Positions 28,183 to 36,363 are shown, counted from the stretch's first letter. The stretch: DNA of 64,000 nucleotides from Micromonospora rhizosphaerae (GCF_900091465.1 NZ_FMHV01000002.1:1798001-1862000); one strand, 5' to 3'. The notes: a model not told the origin generated them from the letters alone. Program-made: numbers and translations.

Positions 28183-28282
28183 CCCGCCCGCGCCGCCCGG
28201 CGGCGCGACCCTGACCGGCGCGTGCTCTCGGCGCCGGCGATCCCGTTCGACTCCCGATCCCCTGACGCGAAGGTGGTGCGCC

Positions 28283-29677
28283 ATGTCCTCCCATCGTGAA
28301 GCCCCGGAGATAGCCAAGGATCCGGTCGCCGACAGCTCCGACCTGTACGCGTTCGTCAGTCCCGACCATCCGGACACGGTCACGTTGATCGCCAACTACG
28401 TGCCGGTGCAACTCCCCTCGGGCGGGCCGAACTTCTTCGAGTTCGGTGACGACGTGCGGTACGAGATTCATATCGACAACGACGGCGACGGCTATCCCGA
28501 CGTGACCTACCGGTTTGAATTCACCACCGAGATCAGGAATCCGAACAGTTTTCTCTACAACACCGGTCCGATCGAGTCGCTGGAGAGCAAGAACTGGAAC
28601 CGGCGGCAGTTCTACCGGCTGACCCGGGTGGCCGACGGCAAGGAGCGCGTGCTGGCGCACAAACTGCCCTGCCCGCCGTGCAACGTCGGCCCGCTCTCCA
28701 CCCCGAAATACCAGGACCTGGTCCGGCAGGCCACCTACCGCCTCTCCACCGGGGAGAAGGTCTTTGCCGGGCAGCGGGCGGACGGCTTCTTCGTCGACCT
28801 CGGCTCGATCTTCGACCTCGGTACGCTGCGGCCGTTCCAGCAGCTGCACGTGGCCGGCAAGAAGATCTTCAAGGCCGAGGGGGAGCCGGTGAACGCGCTG
28901 GACCGGATGAACGTGCACAGCATCGCCGTCCAGGTGCCGCTGACCCGGGTGCGCCACAACGCCAGCCGGTACGGCTCCGGCGACCGGGCCTCGGTGATCG
29001 GGGTGTGGACCGCCGCGTCCCGCCAGCAGGTCCGGGTGCTCGGCGACCGGGCCGCCGCGGACACCCCGGCCGGACCGTTCACGCAGGTGTCCCGGCTCGG
29101 CAACCCGTTGTTCAACGAGGTCATCGTCCCGATGTCCAAGAAGGACCTGTGGAACTCGCTGCCGCCGTCGGAGGACAAGCGGTTCGCCCAGTTCGTCGAG
29201 CATCCCGAACTGGCCGCCCTGCTACCGGCGCTCTACCCGGGGGTCTTCCCCAACCTGGACACGCTGAACAAGTCCAGGAAGCCCCGCGCCGACCTCGCGG
29301 CGATCCTGCTGACCGGAATCCCGGCCGGCCTGATCGACGGCTTCACCAACGCCACCGGCGACGTACCGGCCGACATGCTGCGGTTGAACACCGCGATCAG
29401 GCCGAACCGCAAGCCGAACCGGTTCGGGGTGCTCGGCGGCGACCTGGCCGGCTTTCCCAACGGCCGCCGGGTCGGCGATGACGTGGTCAGTATCGCGCTG
29501 CGGGCGATCGCCGGAGTCACGGTGCCCTTGGTGGACAAGGAGTTCAGCCCGGACGCGGCGGCGGGTGCGGTCACCCCGGGGCTCAGCGCCGCGGATGTGA
29601 CGGCGTCGTTCCTCGGCGATTTTCCCTTCCTCGGCACCCCGTACGACGGGTTCAACAACCCGCCGGCGTCGTCCTGA
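28283..29677 (+). CDS. DUF4331 family protein
   Basis: The 464-aa protein begins M-S-S-H-R-E-A-P, the hallmark of DUF4331, followed by D-P-V-A-D-S-S-D-L-Y-A-F-V-S and an N-D-G-D-G-Y-P-D Asp-rich loop that could bind calcium. No signal peptide is visible on this copy. Function of the family is unknown. It lies between a Tat-exported small protein and a 113-aa beta-rich protein 10 bases downstream, and the three probably form one operon. Confidence 0.88.
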   Translation: MSSHREAPEIAKDPVADSSDLYAFVSPDHPDTVTLIANYVPVQLPSGGPNFFEFGDDVRYEIHIDNDGDGYPDVTYRFEFTTEIRNPNSFLYNTGPIESLESKNWNRRQFYRLTRVADGKERVLAHKLPCPPCNVGPLSTPKYQDLVRQATYRLSTGEKVFAGQRADGFFVDLGSIFDLGTLRPFQQLHVAGKKIFKAEGEPVNALDRMNVHSIAVQVPLTRVRHNASRYGSGDRASVIGVWTAASRQQVRVLGDRAAADTPAGPFTQVSRLGNPLFNEVIVPMSKKDLWNSLPPSEDKRFAQFVEHPELAALLPALYPGVFPNLDTLNKSRKPRADLAAILLTGIPAGLIDGFTNATGDVPADMLRLNTAIRPNRKPNRFGVLGGDLAGFPNGRRVGDDVVSIALRAIAGVTVPLVDKEFSPDAAAGAVTPGLSAADVTASFLGDFPFLGTPYDGFNNPPASS

Positions 29678-29687
29678 GGAGCGGGCC

Positions 29688-30029
29688 GTGCACGCGCGTC
29701 ACGGCCACGGGCCGTCGCAGAGCGGCAGCGTCCTGCTGCACCTCGGCGGAAACTCGGGCGCCCTGATCATCTACACCGGACGGGAGCTGCGCGGCCGGGA
29801 GATCGAGATCAGCCGGGCCGACCGGGCGGCCGGGCCGCGCAGCCACTCGGCCGTACGGGAGCGCCACGTCCGAGACGGCGTCCTTCACAGCGCCGTGTAC
29901 CCGGACCTGGAGGCGGGGCTCTATACCGTCTGGTGGGACGATCACACGCCCGCCGGAGCGGTCACCGTCCGGGGTGGCGCGATCGCCGAGTTCGTCTGGC
30001 CGACCAGTGGGCCGCGGGCGGCGAACTGA
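29688..30029 (+). CDS. Hypothetical beta-rich protein coupled to the DUF4331 gene
   Basis: The 113-aa product has a compact beta pattern (S-G-A-L-I-I-Y-T-G-R-E-L-R-G-R-E-I-E-I ... G-L-Y-T-V-W-W-D-D), which suggests an immunoglobulin- or SpaA-like sandwich. The GTG at 29688 follows the DUF4331 stop by 10 bases, with GAGGAGCGGG between them as ribosome-binding site. No export signal is seen. Function unknown; a partner role for the DUF4331 protein is inference. Confidence 0.7.
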   Translation: MHARHGHGPSQSGSVLLHLGGNSGALIIYTGRELRGREIEISRADRAAGPRSHSAVRERHVRDGVLHSAVYPDLEAGLYTVWWDDHTPAGAVTVRGGAIAEFVWPTSGPRAAN

Positions 30030-30524
30030 GCCCACCGACCCTCTTCGGCCACCGCGCTCCGTCCACCATCTGGACGGGGCGCCGTCGGCGGGTTCCCGCT
30101 CGACGGGCGGTTGCTCCGGACTCGGGTTAACCTTTGCTCCACCACAATCCTGATCTTGGACGGTGCCGCTCCGGCCACCGGGGTACGGCCCGCCGAAGCC
30201 TCCACCGGGGGCCGCGGACGGTGTCGATGCCATGCCCGCCACGGCAGAAAACTCGGGCAACTCGCCGGGAAGGGCGTTACTCGTTCGGGGTCTGAATCGA
30301 TAGGGCAGGTTGCGAGGCTCGGGCGGCTCGGATGGCCGGCCGGAACGTGTCGGGAGGGCGACTCCATTATCAAGTTTGGCTTGACGGCGCACGCATTACA
30401 CGCGTGTAATTTGAATGGGGTTGTTCGCGCGGAACGCAACAAATTGTGACCGGACGGACAAGCACGCCTTTCGCGTGGGGGGTTGCAGCGGCGATGACGC
30501 CGGTGCGCGACAAGGAGGCATCTG
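30030..30524. other. Long upstream region of the whiB gene
   Basis: About 495 bases without a gene. The distal half is GC-rich with no clear structure. The proximal half is AT-richer than the surroundings and holds the promoter and palindrome listed separately. A long leader of about 110 bases would run from that promoter to the AAGGAGG ribosome site at 30510-30516. Confidence 0.6.
30381..30410 (+). promoter_or_regulatory. whiB promoter with overlapping 16-bp palindrome
   Basis: TTGACG (30381-30386) and TGTAAT (30405-30410) form a sigma-A-like pair with 18 bases between. The -10 element is the right half of a perfect palindrome, ATTACACGCGTGTAAT (30395-30410). A repressor bound there would block the promoter. 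The bound protein is unknown. Confidence 0.6.
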
Positions 30525-30785
30525 ATGGACGGCCAGCTCGAGGTGGCCGACCTGCTCGGAAACGCGCCGGAGTGGCAGGAGCGGGCGCTCTGCTCGCAGA
30601 CCGACCCGGAGGCGTTCTTTCCCGAGAAGGGCGGCTCGACCCGCGAGGCGAAGCGCATCTGCTCGCGGTGCGAAGTGAAGACGGAGTGCCTGGAATACGC
30701 TCTCGGCCACGACGAGCGGTTCGGCATCTGGGGCGGGCTCTCCGAGCGGGAGCGGCGCAAGCTCAAGCGGCGGGTCGCCGCCTGA
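30525..30785 (+). CDS. whiB: WhiB-family iron-sulfur regulator (WhiB2/WhmD type)
   Basis: Transcription factor that binds a 4Fe-4S cluster and partners with the primary sigma factor; WhiB/WhiB2 members control septation and sporulation. The 86-aa protein has the four ligands C23, C46, C49 and C55, the G-I-W-G-G turn at 67-71, and the basic C-terminal E-R-R-K-L-K-R-R DNA-binding tail. The sequence F-F-P-E-K-G-G-S-T-R-E-A-K-R-I-C is typical of the WhiB2 group. A strong AAGGAGG precedes the ATG. Its position next to the metallopeptidase-like and DUF3499 genes matches mycobacterial whiB2. Confidence 0.95.
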   Translation: MDGQLEVADLLGNAPEWQERALCSQTDPEAFFPEKGGSTREAKRICSRCEVKTECLEYALGHDERFGIWGGLSERERRKLKRRVAA

Positions 30786-30931
30786 AGCGGTGCCGGGCCA
30801 GGGCGGTGGGGGCCGCCGGGTTCGGGCCGATAGCTCGGCCGGTGGGGGCCGGCCGGGGCGGGCCCACAGCTCCGGTGGGGGCCGGCCGGGCCGGCGGCGC
30901 GGCGAGGGTCTGTGTGGCGGGAATCCCGCCC

Positions 30932-31381
30932 TCAGGCCAGCTCGTCGGGATCGACCCCGAGCAGGTTCGCCACCTGCTCGATGATCACGTCGTGCACGAG
31001 ATCGGCGAGGTCCTCGCGGTCCATGGCACGGAACTCCAACGGTCGGCGGTAGAGCACGATCCGGGGCGGCACCTCCTGCCGCCCCGGGCGACCCGGCAGC
31101 AGCCGGGCGAGCGGCACCTCGCCGTCCTCCAGTACGTCGGAGTCGTAGACGTTCAGCTCCGGCGGGACGTCCTCGACCGCGAACTCGACGCCGGCCAACT
31201 CCTTGGCGAAGCGTCGTTCCAGCGTCTCCACGGTGTCCAGCACCAGGTCGTCGAAGACCTCCGCCTTGGTCCGCGCCAGCGGCACGGTGGCCGGCACCAG
31301 CCGCCCGCGCAGCCCTCGACCGTGGCGGTCGCGGTTGGTGCGCCGGCCGGAGCCGGGGCGACGGTTTTCCGGGCTCGTCAT
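30932..31381 (-). CDS. Metallopeptidase-family (zincin-like) protein lacking HExxH
   Basis: The 149-aa protein has an Arg-rich N terminus and then the Zincin_1/MMP37-like fold pattern (P-P-R-I-V-L-Y-R-R-P-L-E-F-R). At the place where active members have H-E-x-x-H-H-F-G, this one reads I-I-E-Q-V-A-N-L-L-G, so neither His nor the catalytic Glu is conserved and peptidase activity is unlikely. The ATG at 31381 removes an upstream Arg/Ser-rich frame. It is convergent with whiB and divergent from the DUF3499 gene, the same neighbours as M. tuberculosis Rv3259. Confidence 0.82.
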   Translation of the reverse strand: MTSPENRRPGSGRRTNRDRHGRGLRGRLVPATVPLARTKAEVFDDLVLDTVETLERRFAKELAGVEFAVEDVPPELNVYDSDVLEDGEVPLARLLPGRPGRQEVPPRIVLYRRPLEFRAMDREDLADLVHDVIIEQVANLLGVDPDELA

Positions 31382-31535
31382 GAGGAAGAGAGTAGCCCCC
31401 GCTTCCGGCCCGACCGCCGCTGCGCTGCTGGTGCGGCGTGCCGGTGATCCGATCGGACGAATTGTGATCACCATGACGGGCGTGTCGCAGCGCGAAGCAG
31501 TGCGCCGGAGCCGGTAATGGAGATACCCTGCGGCC

Positions 31536-31904
31536 GTGAGGTCACCACGGCGCTGCTCCCGTAACGGCTGCCCCCGGCAAGCGGTCGCCACATTGACCTA
31601 TGTCTACAACGAATCCACCGCCGTGGTGGGTCCGCTGGCCGCCTTTGCCGAGCCGCACACCTACGACCTCTGCGAGCCGCACGCCCGTAACCTGACCGCA
31701 CCGCGCGGCTGGGACGTGGTCCGGCACGAGGGCGAGTTCGAGCCGCCGCCGCCCACCACCGACGACCTGGTCGCCCTGGCCGAGGCGGTCCGCGAGGCCG
31801 CCCGCCCGGTGGCCCCCCGCCCCCCGGAGGACGACCAGGACCTCCACCACCCCCAGCCGACCGGCCGCCGCGGCCACCTCCGGGTAATCCCCCCCACCCA
31901 CTGA
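31536..31904 (+). CDS. DUF3499 family protein
   Basis: The 122-aa product has C-S-R-N-G-C near the N terminus and a later Y-D-L-C-E-P-H-A, four potential zinc ligands typical of DUF3499, followed by a disordered Pro-rich tail. Function is unknown. The GTG at 31536 is 6 bases after a TACCCT -10-like hexamer (31524-31529), so the message may be leaderless. In mycobacteria the next gene downstream encodes phosphomannomutase; here the conserved order is broken. Confidence 0.88.
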   Translation: MRSPRRCSRNGCPRQAVATLTYVYNESTAVVGPLAAFAEPHTYDLCEPHARNLTAPRGWDVVRHEGEFEPPPPTTDDLVALAEAVREAARPVAPRPPEDDQDLHHPQPTGRRGHLRVIPPTH

Positions 31905-31941
31905 CCCCCGCCCCTTGCCACCCTCCCGCCGCGGAGCTGGG

Positions 31942-32002
31942 GTTGATCATGAAGTTATGACCAGCCGGATCGGCGTGTCATGACAACAACTTCATGATCA
32001 AC
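31942..32002. repeat. Palindromic repeat family E, copy 1
   Basis: Perfect 15-bp arms (GTTGATCATGAAGTT at 31942-31956; complement at 31988-32002) enclose a 31-base loop containing CCAGCCGGATCGG. It is far richer in A and T than its surroundings. The related copy 2 lies at 59934-59999, in inverted orientation. Confidence 0.85.
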
Positions 32003-32082
32003 GCCGACGCCGCGGAACCGGGCTACCGCGTCGTCGGCGGCGGGGCCACCGGCTGTGGGGGCAGGAGGCGGCAGGCGGGGGA

Positions 32083-33459
32083 TCAGTGGCCGAGGAGGCG
32101 GGAGAAGGCGGCGGCGCGGCGGGAGGGGCGGCCCGAGCGCGCCTCGGCCTCGTCGGCGGAGAACATGAGCTTGAGGCCAGCGTTGACGGCGAGCCAGCGC
32201 AGGGGCTCGGGCTCCCATCTGGGGGAGCGGTGGTTGACCCAGGGGAGCGCGGTGAGGTCGCTCTCCACGCCCCGGATCAGGTCGGCAAGCGTACGGCCGG
32301 CGAGGTTGCTGGTGCCGACGCCGTCGCCGACGTAGCCGCCGGCCCAGGCGAGTCCCGATGCCCGGTCCAGCCCTACCGAGGCGGCCCAGTCGCGGGCCAC
32401 CCCGAGCGGTCCGCCCCAGGTGTGGCTGACCGGCACCTCGGGCCCGAGCACCGGGAAGAGTTCGCCGAGCACCCGGCGCAGCGCCGTGAAGACCCGCGGC
32501 TCCCGGTCGTACCCGGGGGAGACGCGGGAGCCGAAGTGGTACGGGGCGCCCCGGCCGCCGAAGGCGAGGCGGCCATCGGCGGTGCGCTGGCCGTAGATGA
32601 TGACGTGCCGGTAGTCGGAGAAGGTCTCCCGCTCGGCCAACCCGATCCGGGCCCAGGTCTCCTCGGGGAGCGGCTCGGTGGCCACCATCAGCGAGTAGAC
32701 CGGCGCGACGGTCCGGTGCTGCCCGGGCAGGGCGGGCGTGAACCCCTCGGTGGCCCGGACCACCACCGGCGCCCGGACCACCCCGGCCGGGGTCACCGCC
32801 GCCCCGGCCCGGACCGCCGTCACCGGCGTACGTTCGAAGATGGTCACCCCGCGGCGCTCGACCGCCCGGGCCAGCCCGCGGACCAGCCGGGCCGGATGCA
32901 CGGCGGCGCAGTGCGGGGTGTACGTCCCACCGCGTACCCCCTCGGCGGAGCAGCGGGCGGCGGCCTCGGCGGCGTCGAGCAGCACCAGGTCCGCCGGGTC
33001 GAGGCCGTGGTGGTGAGCCTCGGCGACGGCGGCCCGGGCCCGGCCGAGCTGGACCTCGGTGCGGGCCAGCACCACCGTTCCGCCGCGCTGCCAGTCGCAG
33101 TCGATGCCCTCGGCGGCGACCACCCGGCCGACCTCGCGGACGGTCTCATGCATGGCCCGCTGCATCGCCAGCGCCGGGTCCCGGCCGTAGCGGCGGGCGA
33201 GCGCGGGCAGCGAGGTGGGGAAGAGCGCCGAGCACCAGCCGCCGTTGCGCCCGGAGGCGCCGTACCCGGCGATCTCCTTCTCCAGCACCGTGATCCGCAG
33301 CGTCGGGTCGGCCACCGCGAGGTAGTAGGCCGTCCACAGCCCGGTGTAGCCGGCCCCGACGATCACCACGTCGGCGTCGGCGTCGCCGGACAGCGCCGGA
33401 CGCGGAGTCAGCGGCTCGTCCAGACTGGACAGCCAGTACGACAGCTCCTGGTAGCGCAT
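32083..33459 (-). CDS. FAD-dependent oxidoreductase (DAO/PuuB-like)
   Basis: Predicted flavin amine or amino-acid oxidase of the cytoplasm. The 458-aa protein has an N-terminal dinucleotide fold V-V-I-V-G-A-G-Y-T-G-L-W-T-A-Y-Y-L, then the G-A-S-G-R-N-G-G-W-C motif typical of gamma-glutamylputrescine oxidase relatives, and a C-terminal W-A-G-G-Y-V-G-D-G-V FAD segment. The ATG at 33459 overlaps the upstream stop (TGATG), so it is coupled to the pyridoxamine-oxidase-like gene and the aminotransferase. Oxidation of a polyamine or its conjugate fits the context; the exact substrate is inference. Confidence 0.88.
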   Translation of the reverse strand: MRYQELSYWLSSLDEPLTPRPALSGDADADVVIVGAGYTGLWTAYYLAVADPTLRITVLEKEIAGYGASGRNGGWCSALFPTSLPALARRYGRDPALAMQRAMHETVREVGRVVAAEGIDCDWQRGGTVVLARTEVQLGRARAAVAEAHHHGLDPADLVLLDAAEAAARCSAEGVRGGTYTPHCAAVHPARLVRGLARAVERRGVTIFERTPVTAVRAGAAVTPAGVVRAPVVVRATEGFTPALPGQHRTVAPVYSLMVATEPLPEETWARIGLAERETFSDYRHVIIYGQRTADGRLAFGGRGAPYHFGSRVSPGYDREPRVFTALRRVLGELFPVLGPEVPVSHTWGGPLGVARDWAASVGLDRASGLAWAGGYVGDGVGTSNLAGRTLADLIRGVESDLTALPWVNHRSPRWEPEPLRWLAVNAGLKLMFSADEAEARSGRPSRRAAAFSRLLGH

Positions 33460-34274
33460 CACCACTCCGGTGGGGGCAGGTCGACGCGCAGCCGCGGGTC
33501 GGGCTGCGGGATACCGAGGGACTCGACGACCGGCACCACACCGGCCCAGACCGGCCGGTCGAGGTCGTCCTCGGGGTCGTCGGGCGGCCCGGCGCTGATC
33601 TTCACCGAGCACTCGTCGAGCGGCAGGGCGAGCACCAGCGTGGCGGCCAGCTCCTTGGCCGACGGCGGCCGGATCACCGCCCAGCGGCCGGGCAGCAGGT
33701 GCTCGGAGAGGCGTTCCAGGGCGGCCAGCTTGTCCTCGCCGTCGAGCCGGGTCAGCTCGCCGAGCACCATGGCGCACCGGTAGTTCATCGAGGACGCGAA
33801 GGCGCTGCGCGCCAGGACGAGGCCGTCGAGCAGGGTCACGGTCAGGCAGGCCGGCGCGCCGGCGACGAGGTGCCGGAAGAGCCGGCTGCCGGTGGAGCCG
33901 TGCACCAGCACCCGGTCGCCGTCGCGGGCGTACGCCACTGGCAGCGCGAAGGGCTGGTGGCCGTCGGCGATGGCGAGGTGGCCGACCCGGCCGGCGTCGA
34001 GGACGGCGTGCAGCGCGGCCCGGTTGTGCACGGCCAGGTCGGGCAGCCGGCGGATCCGCGTGCGCGGCGTGCCACCGATGGCCTCGGTGCTCGCGGTCCG
34101 GTCCCCGGTGTCGCCGGTGGCGGGTACGACGACCGTGATGGCCTCGGTGCTCGCGGTCCGGTCCCCGGTGTCGCCGGTGGCGGGTACGACGACCGTGATG
34201 GGCCGGTCCCCGGTGTCCCGGGGACCGGCCCCGTCGGGCGTCGACCCTGACCCACCGGTCAGAGACGTGCCCAT
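33459..34274 (-). CDS. Pyridoxamine 5'-phosphate oxidase-like protein with repeated N terminus
   Basis: The 271-aa protein has a split-barrel flavin-binding domain from about residue 75 (V-G-H-L-A-I-A-D-G-H-Q-P-F-A-L-P-V-A-Y-A-R-D-G-D-R-V, then S-S-M-N-Y-R-C-A-M-V-L-G). The N-terminal 70 residues are low complexity and include two identical 20-residue units encoded by an exact 60-bp tandem duplication. The start overlaps the last 16 bases of the aminotransferase gene. Relatives reduce or bind flavins, haem or F420; with F420 genes in the window an F420-linked role is possible but unproven. A later start past the repeats cannot be excluded. Confidence 0.8.
   Translation of the reverse strand: MGTSLTGGSGSTPDGAGPRDTGDRPITVVVPATGDTGDRTASTEAITVVVPATGDTGDRTASTEAIGGTPRTRIRRLPDLAVHNRAALHAVLDAGRVGHLAIADGHQPFALPVAYARDGDRVLVHGSTGSRLFRHLVAGAPACLTVTLLDGLVLARSAFASSMNYRCAMVLGELTRLDGEDKLAALERLSEHLLPGRWAVIRPPSAKELAATLVLALPLDECSVKISAGPPDDPEDDLDRPVWAGVVPVVESLGIPQPDPRLRVDLPPPEW
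34081..34200 (-). repeat. Exact 60-bp tandem duplication inside a coding region
   Basis: Bases 34081-34140 and 34141-34200 are identical over all 60 positions. The unit is 20 codons, so the frame is kept. A third partial match (CCGGTCCCCGGTGTC) follows at about 34203. Identity without synonymous changes points to a recent duplication or an assembly effect. Confidence 0.95.
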
Positions 34275-35605
34275 GCCTCGGTCAGTACGGCCCGCAGGAT
34301 CTGCTCGATCTCGTCGAACTGCTGCTGCTCGGCGATCAGCGGCGGGGCGAGCTGCACCACCGGGTCGCCCCGGTCGTCGGCGCGGCAGTAGAGCCCGGCC
34401 TGGAAGAGCGCGGTGGAGAGGAAGCCGCGCAGCAGCCGTTCCGACTCGGCCTCGTCGAAGGTCGCCTTGGTCGCCTTGTCCTTGACCAGCTCGATGCCGT
34501 AGAAGTAGCCGTCGCCCCGGACGTCGCCGACGATCGGCAGGTCGTTGAGCTTCTCCAGGGTGGACCGGAAGGCGCCCTCGTTGGCTCGGACGTGGCCGAC
34601 CAGGTCCTCCCGGGCGAAGACCTCCAGGTTGGCCAGGGCCACCGCGCAGGAGACCGGGTGGCCGCCGAAGGTCACCCCGTGCGCGAACATGGCGGTCTCG
34701 GTCAGGAACGGCTCCATCAGCCGGTCACTGGCGATCATCGCGCCCAGCGGGGCGTACCCGGAGGTGAGGCCCTTGGCGGTGGTGATGATGTCCGGCTGGT
34801 AGCCGTACCGGGTGGCGCCGAAGTACTCGCCGAGCCGGCCCCAGGAGCAGATCACCTCGTCGGAGACGAGCAGCACGTCGTACGCGTCGCAGATCTCCCG
34901 CACCCGCTCGAAGTAGCCGGGCGGCGGCGGGAAGCAGCCGCCGGAGTTCTGCACCGGCTCGAGGAAGACGGCGGCGACGGTGTCCGGCCCCTCGCGCTCG
35001 ATCGCGCGGCCGATCTCCTCGGCGGCCCAGCGGCCGAACGCCTCCGGGTCATCGCCGTGCTCGGGGGCCCGGTAGAAGTTGGTGTTCGGCACCTTGATGC
35101 CGCCGGGCACCAGCGGCTCGAAGTCGCTCTTGATGCCGGGCAGGCCGGTGATCGACAGCGCGCCCATCGAGGTGCCGTGGTAGGCGATGTAGCGGCTGAC
35201 CACCTTGTACTTGTTGGGCTGGCCGGTGCGCTTGAAGTAGGCCCGGGCCAGCTTCCACGCCGCCTCGACGGCCTCGGAGCCGCCGGTGGTGAAGAAGACC
35301 CGGTTCAGGTCGCCGGGGGCGAGCGCGGCGACCTTCTCGGCCAGATCCACCGCCTTCGGGTGGGCGTACGACCAGAGCGGGAAGTAGGCCAGCTCGCCCG
35401 CCTGCTTGGCGGCCGCCTCGGCGAGCTCGGTGCGCCCGTGGCCGGCGTTGACGACGAAGAGCCCGGCGAGTCCGTCCAGGTAGCGCCGGCCCTGGGAGTC
35501 CCAGACGTACGTGCCCTCGCCGCGCACGATGGTCGGTACCTCGCCGGCCGAGTAGCTGGCCATCCGGGTGAAGTGCATCCAGAGGTGGTCGGTGGCGTTG
35601 GCCAT
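34259..35605 (-). CDS. Class III aminotransferase, probable putrescine/polyamine-pyruvate type
   Basis: PLP-dependent transfer of a terminal amine, most like SpuC/putrescine:pyruvate or omega-amino-acid transaminases. The 448-aa protein has G-T-Y-V-W-D-S-Q-G-R-R-Y-L-D near the start, T-T-G-G-S-E-A-V-E-A-A-W-K, the PLP Asp in L-L-V-S-D-E-V-I, and the Schiff-base Lys in T-T-A-K-G-L-T-S-G-Y. The ATG at 35605 gives the family start M-A-N-A-T-D-H-L-W. It heads an operon with the PNPOx-like and FAD genes and lies next to the Lrp gene and Pot transporter, which supports a polyamine substrate. Confidence 0.9.
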   Translation of the reverse strand: MANATDHLWMHFTRMASYSAGEVPTIVRGEGTYVWDSQGRRYLDGLAGLFVVNAGHGRTELAEAAAKQAGELAYFPLWSYAHPKAVDLAEKVAALAPGDLNRVFFTTGGSEAVEAAWKLARAYFKRTGQPNKYKVVSRYIAYHGTSMGALSITGLPGIKSDFEPLVPGGIKVPNTNFYRAPEHGDDPEAFGRWAAEEIGRAIEREGPDTVAAVFLEPVQNSGGCFPPPPGYFERVREICDAYDVLLVSDEVICSWGRLGEYFGATRYGYQPDIITTAKGLTSGYAPLGAMIASDRLMEPFLTETAMFAHGVTFGGHPVSCAVALANLEVFAREDLVGHVRANEGAFRSTLEKLNDLPIVGDVRGDGYFYGIELVKDKATKATFDEAESERLLRGFLSTALFQAGLYCRADDRGDPVVQLAPPLIAEQQQFDEIEQILRAVLTEAWARL

Positions 35606-35660
35606 GTCAGCCCCATCGGGTCTCGGGCCGGTCAGGGGTGACACCGGCCGCTCTGCCAAC

Positions 35661-35670
35661 GGTTATCGCA
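35661..35670 (-). promoter_or_regulatory. -10 element of the aminotransferase operon, shared with the aldehyde dehydrogenase promoter
   Basis: On the minus strand this reads TGCGATAACC, an extended GATAAC -10 element about 56 bases before the start. A TTGCCT hexamer lies 17-18 bases upstream of it. The same 10-mer occurs before the aminobutyraldehyde dehydrogenase gene at 52912-52921. Confidence 0.45.
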
Positions 35671-35738
35671 CAAGGGATGCGAAGAAGGCAAGTCTCCGGC
35701 GGCTTTGGCGACGGAATCAGCACGGAGCGTTTGTTAAT

Positions 35739-35750
35739 GCAACGGAATCC
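35739..35750. promoter_or_regulatory. Candidate Lrp site 1 (GCAACGGAATCC)
   Basis: The 12-mer GCAACGGAATCC occurs here, between the Lrp stop and the aminotransferase promoter, and again at 36352-36363 between the Lrp and potD starts. A weaker CGGAATC core lies at 35712-35718. Both lie where the Lrp protein would control its neighbours. Confidence 0.45.
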
Positions 35751-35753
35751 GTA

Positions 35754-36266
35754 TCAGGCCGTGCCCCAGCTGTAGGTCTGCTTGCGCAGCTTCAGGTAGA
35801 CGAATGCCTCGGTCGCCAGCACGCCGTCGACGGCGCGCAGCCGCTGCAGGATCTCCAGCAGGTGGGCGTCGTTGCGGCAGACCACCTCGGCCAGCAGGTC
35901 GAACGAGCCGGCGGTGATCACCACGTAGTCGATCTCCTCGAACTCGGCGAGCCGGTCGGCCACCGTCTCCAGGTCGCCGTCGGTGCGTAGGCCGATCATG
36001 GCCTGCCGGGGGAACCCGAGCTGGAGCGGATCGGTCACCGCGACGATCTGCATCACCCCGGCGTCGAGCAGGCGCTGCACCCGCTGCCGTACCGCCGCCT
36101 CGGAGAGACCGACGGCCTTGCCGATGGCCGCGTACGGCCGCCGGCCGTCCTCCTGGAGCTGCTCGATGATCTGCTTGGCCACGTCGTCGAGCAGAGCGTG
36201 ACTCGCACCCTCACGCACGGTGACGCGACGTGAGCCGTTTCCGCTCTCCACGTGCCGGTTGTTCAT
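35754..36266 (-). CDS. Lrp/AsnC family transcriptional regulator
   Basis: The 170-aa protein has an N-terminal helix-turn-helix (D-D-V-A-K-Q-I-I-E-Q-L-Q-E-D-G-R-R-P-Y-A-A-I-G-K-A-V-G-L-S-E-A-A-V-R-Q-R-V) and a C-terminal RAM ligand/oligomer domain (I-D-Y-V-V-I-T-A-G-S-F-D-L-L-A-E-V-V). The ATG at 36266 has GGAG 7-10 bases upstream; an N-terminal extension is possible but has no ribosome site. It sits between the aminotransferase operon and the divergent pot operon, so it is the likely amine-responsive regulator of both. Confidence 0.92.
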   Translation of the reverse strand: MNNRHVESGNGSRRVTVREGASHALLDDVAKQIIEQLQEDGRRPYAAIGKAVGLSEAAVRQRVQRLLDAGVMQIVAVTDPLQLGFPRQAMIGLRTDGDLETVADRLAEFEEIDYVVITAGSFDLLAEVVCRNDAHLLEILQRLRAVDGVLATEAFVYLKLRKQTYSWGTA

Positions 36267-36351
36267 CTTCCGCTCCCCATGTCCGATTCCTTGCCGCTGA
36301 GCGTAGTGTTCCGGCGCAGTGTGGCGTATTTCGTGGCCCATGGCTAATCCC

Positions 36352-36363
36352 GCAACGGAATCC
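36352..36363. promoter_or_regulatory. Candidate Lrp site 2 (GCAACGGAATCC)
   Basis: Second exact copy of the 12-mer, in the 209-base region between the divergent Lrp and potD starts, about 112 bases before potD. Confidence 0.45.
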
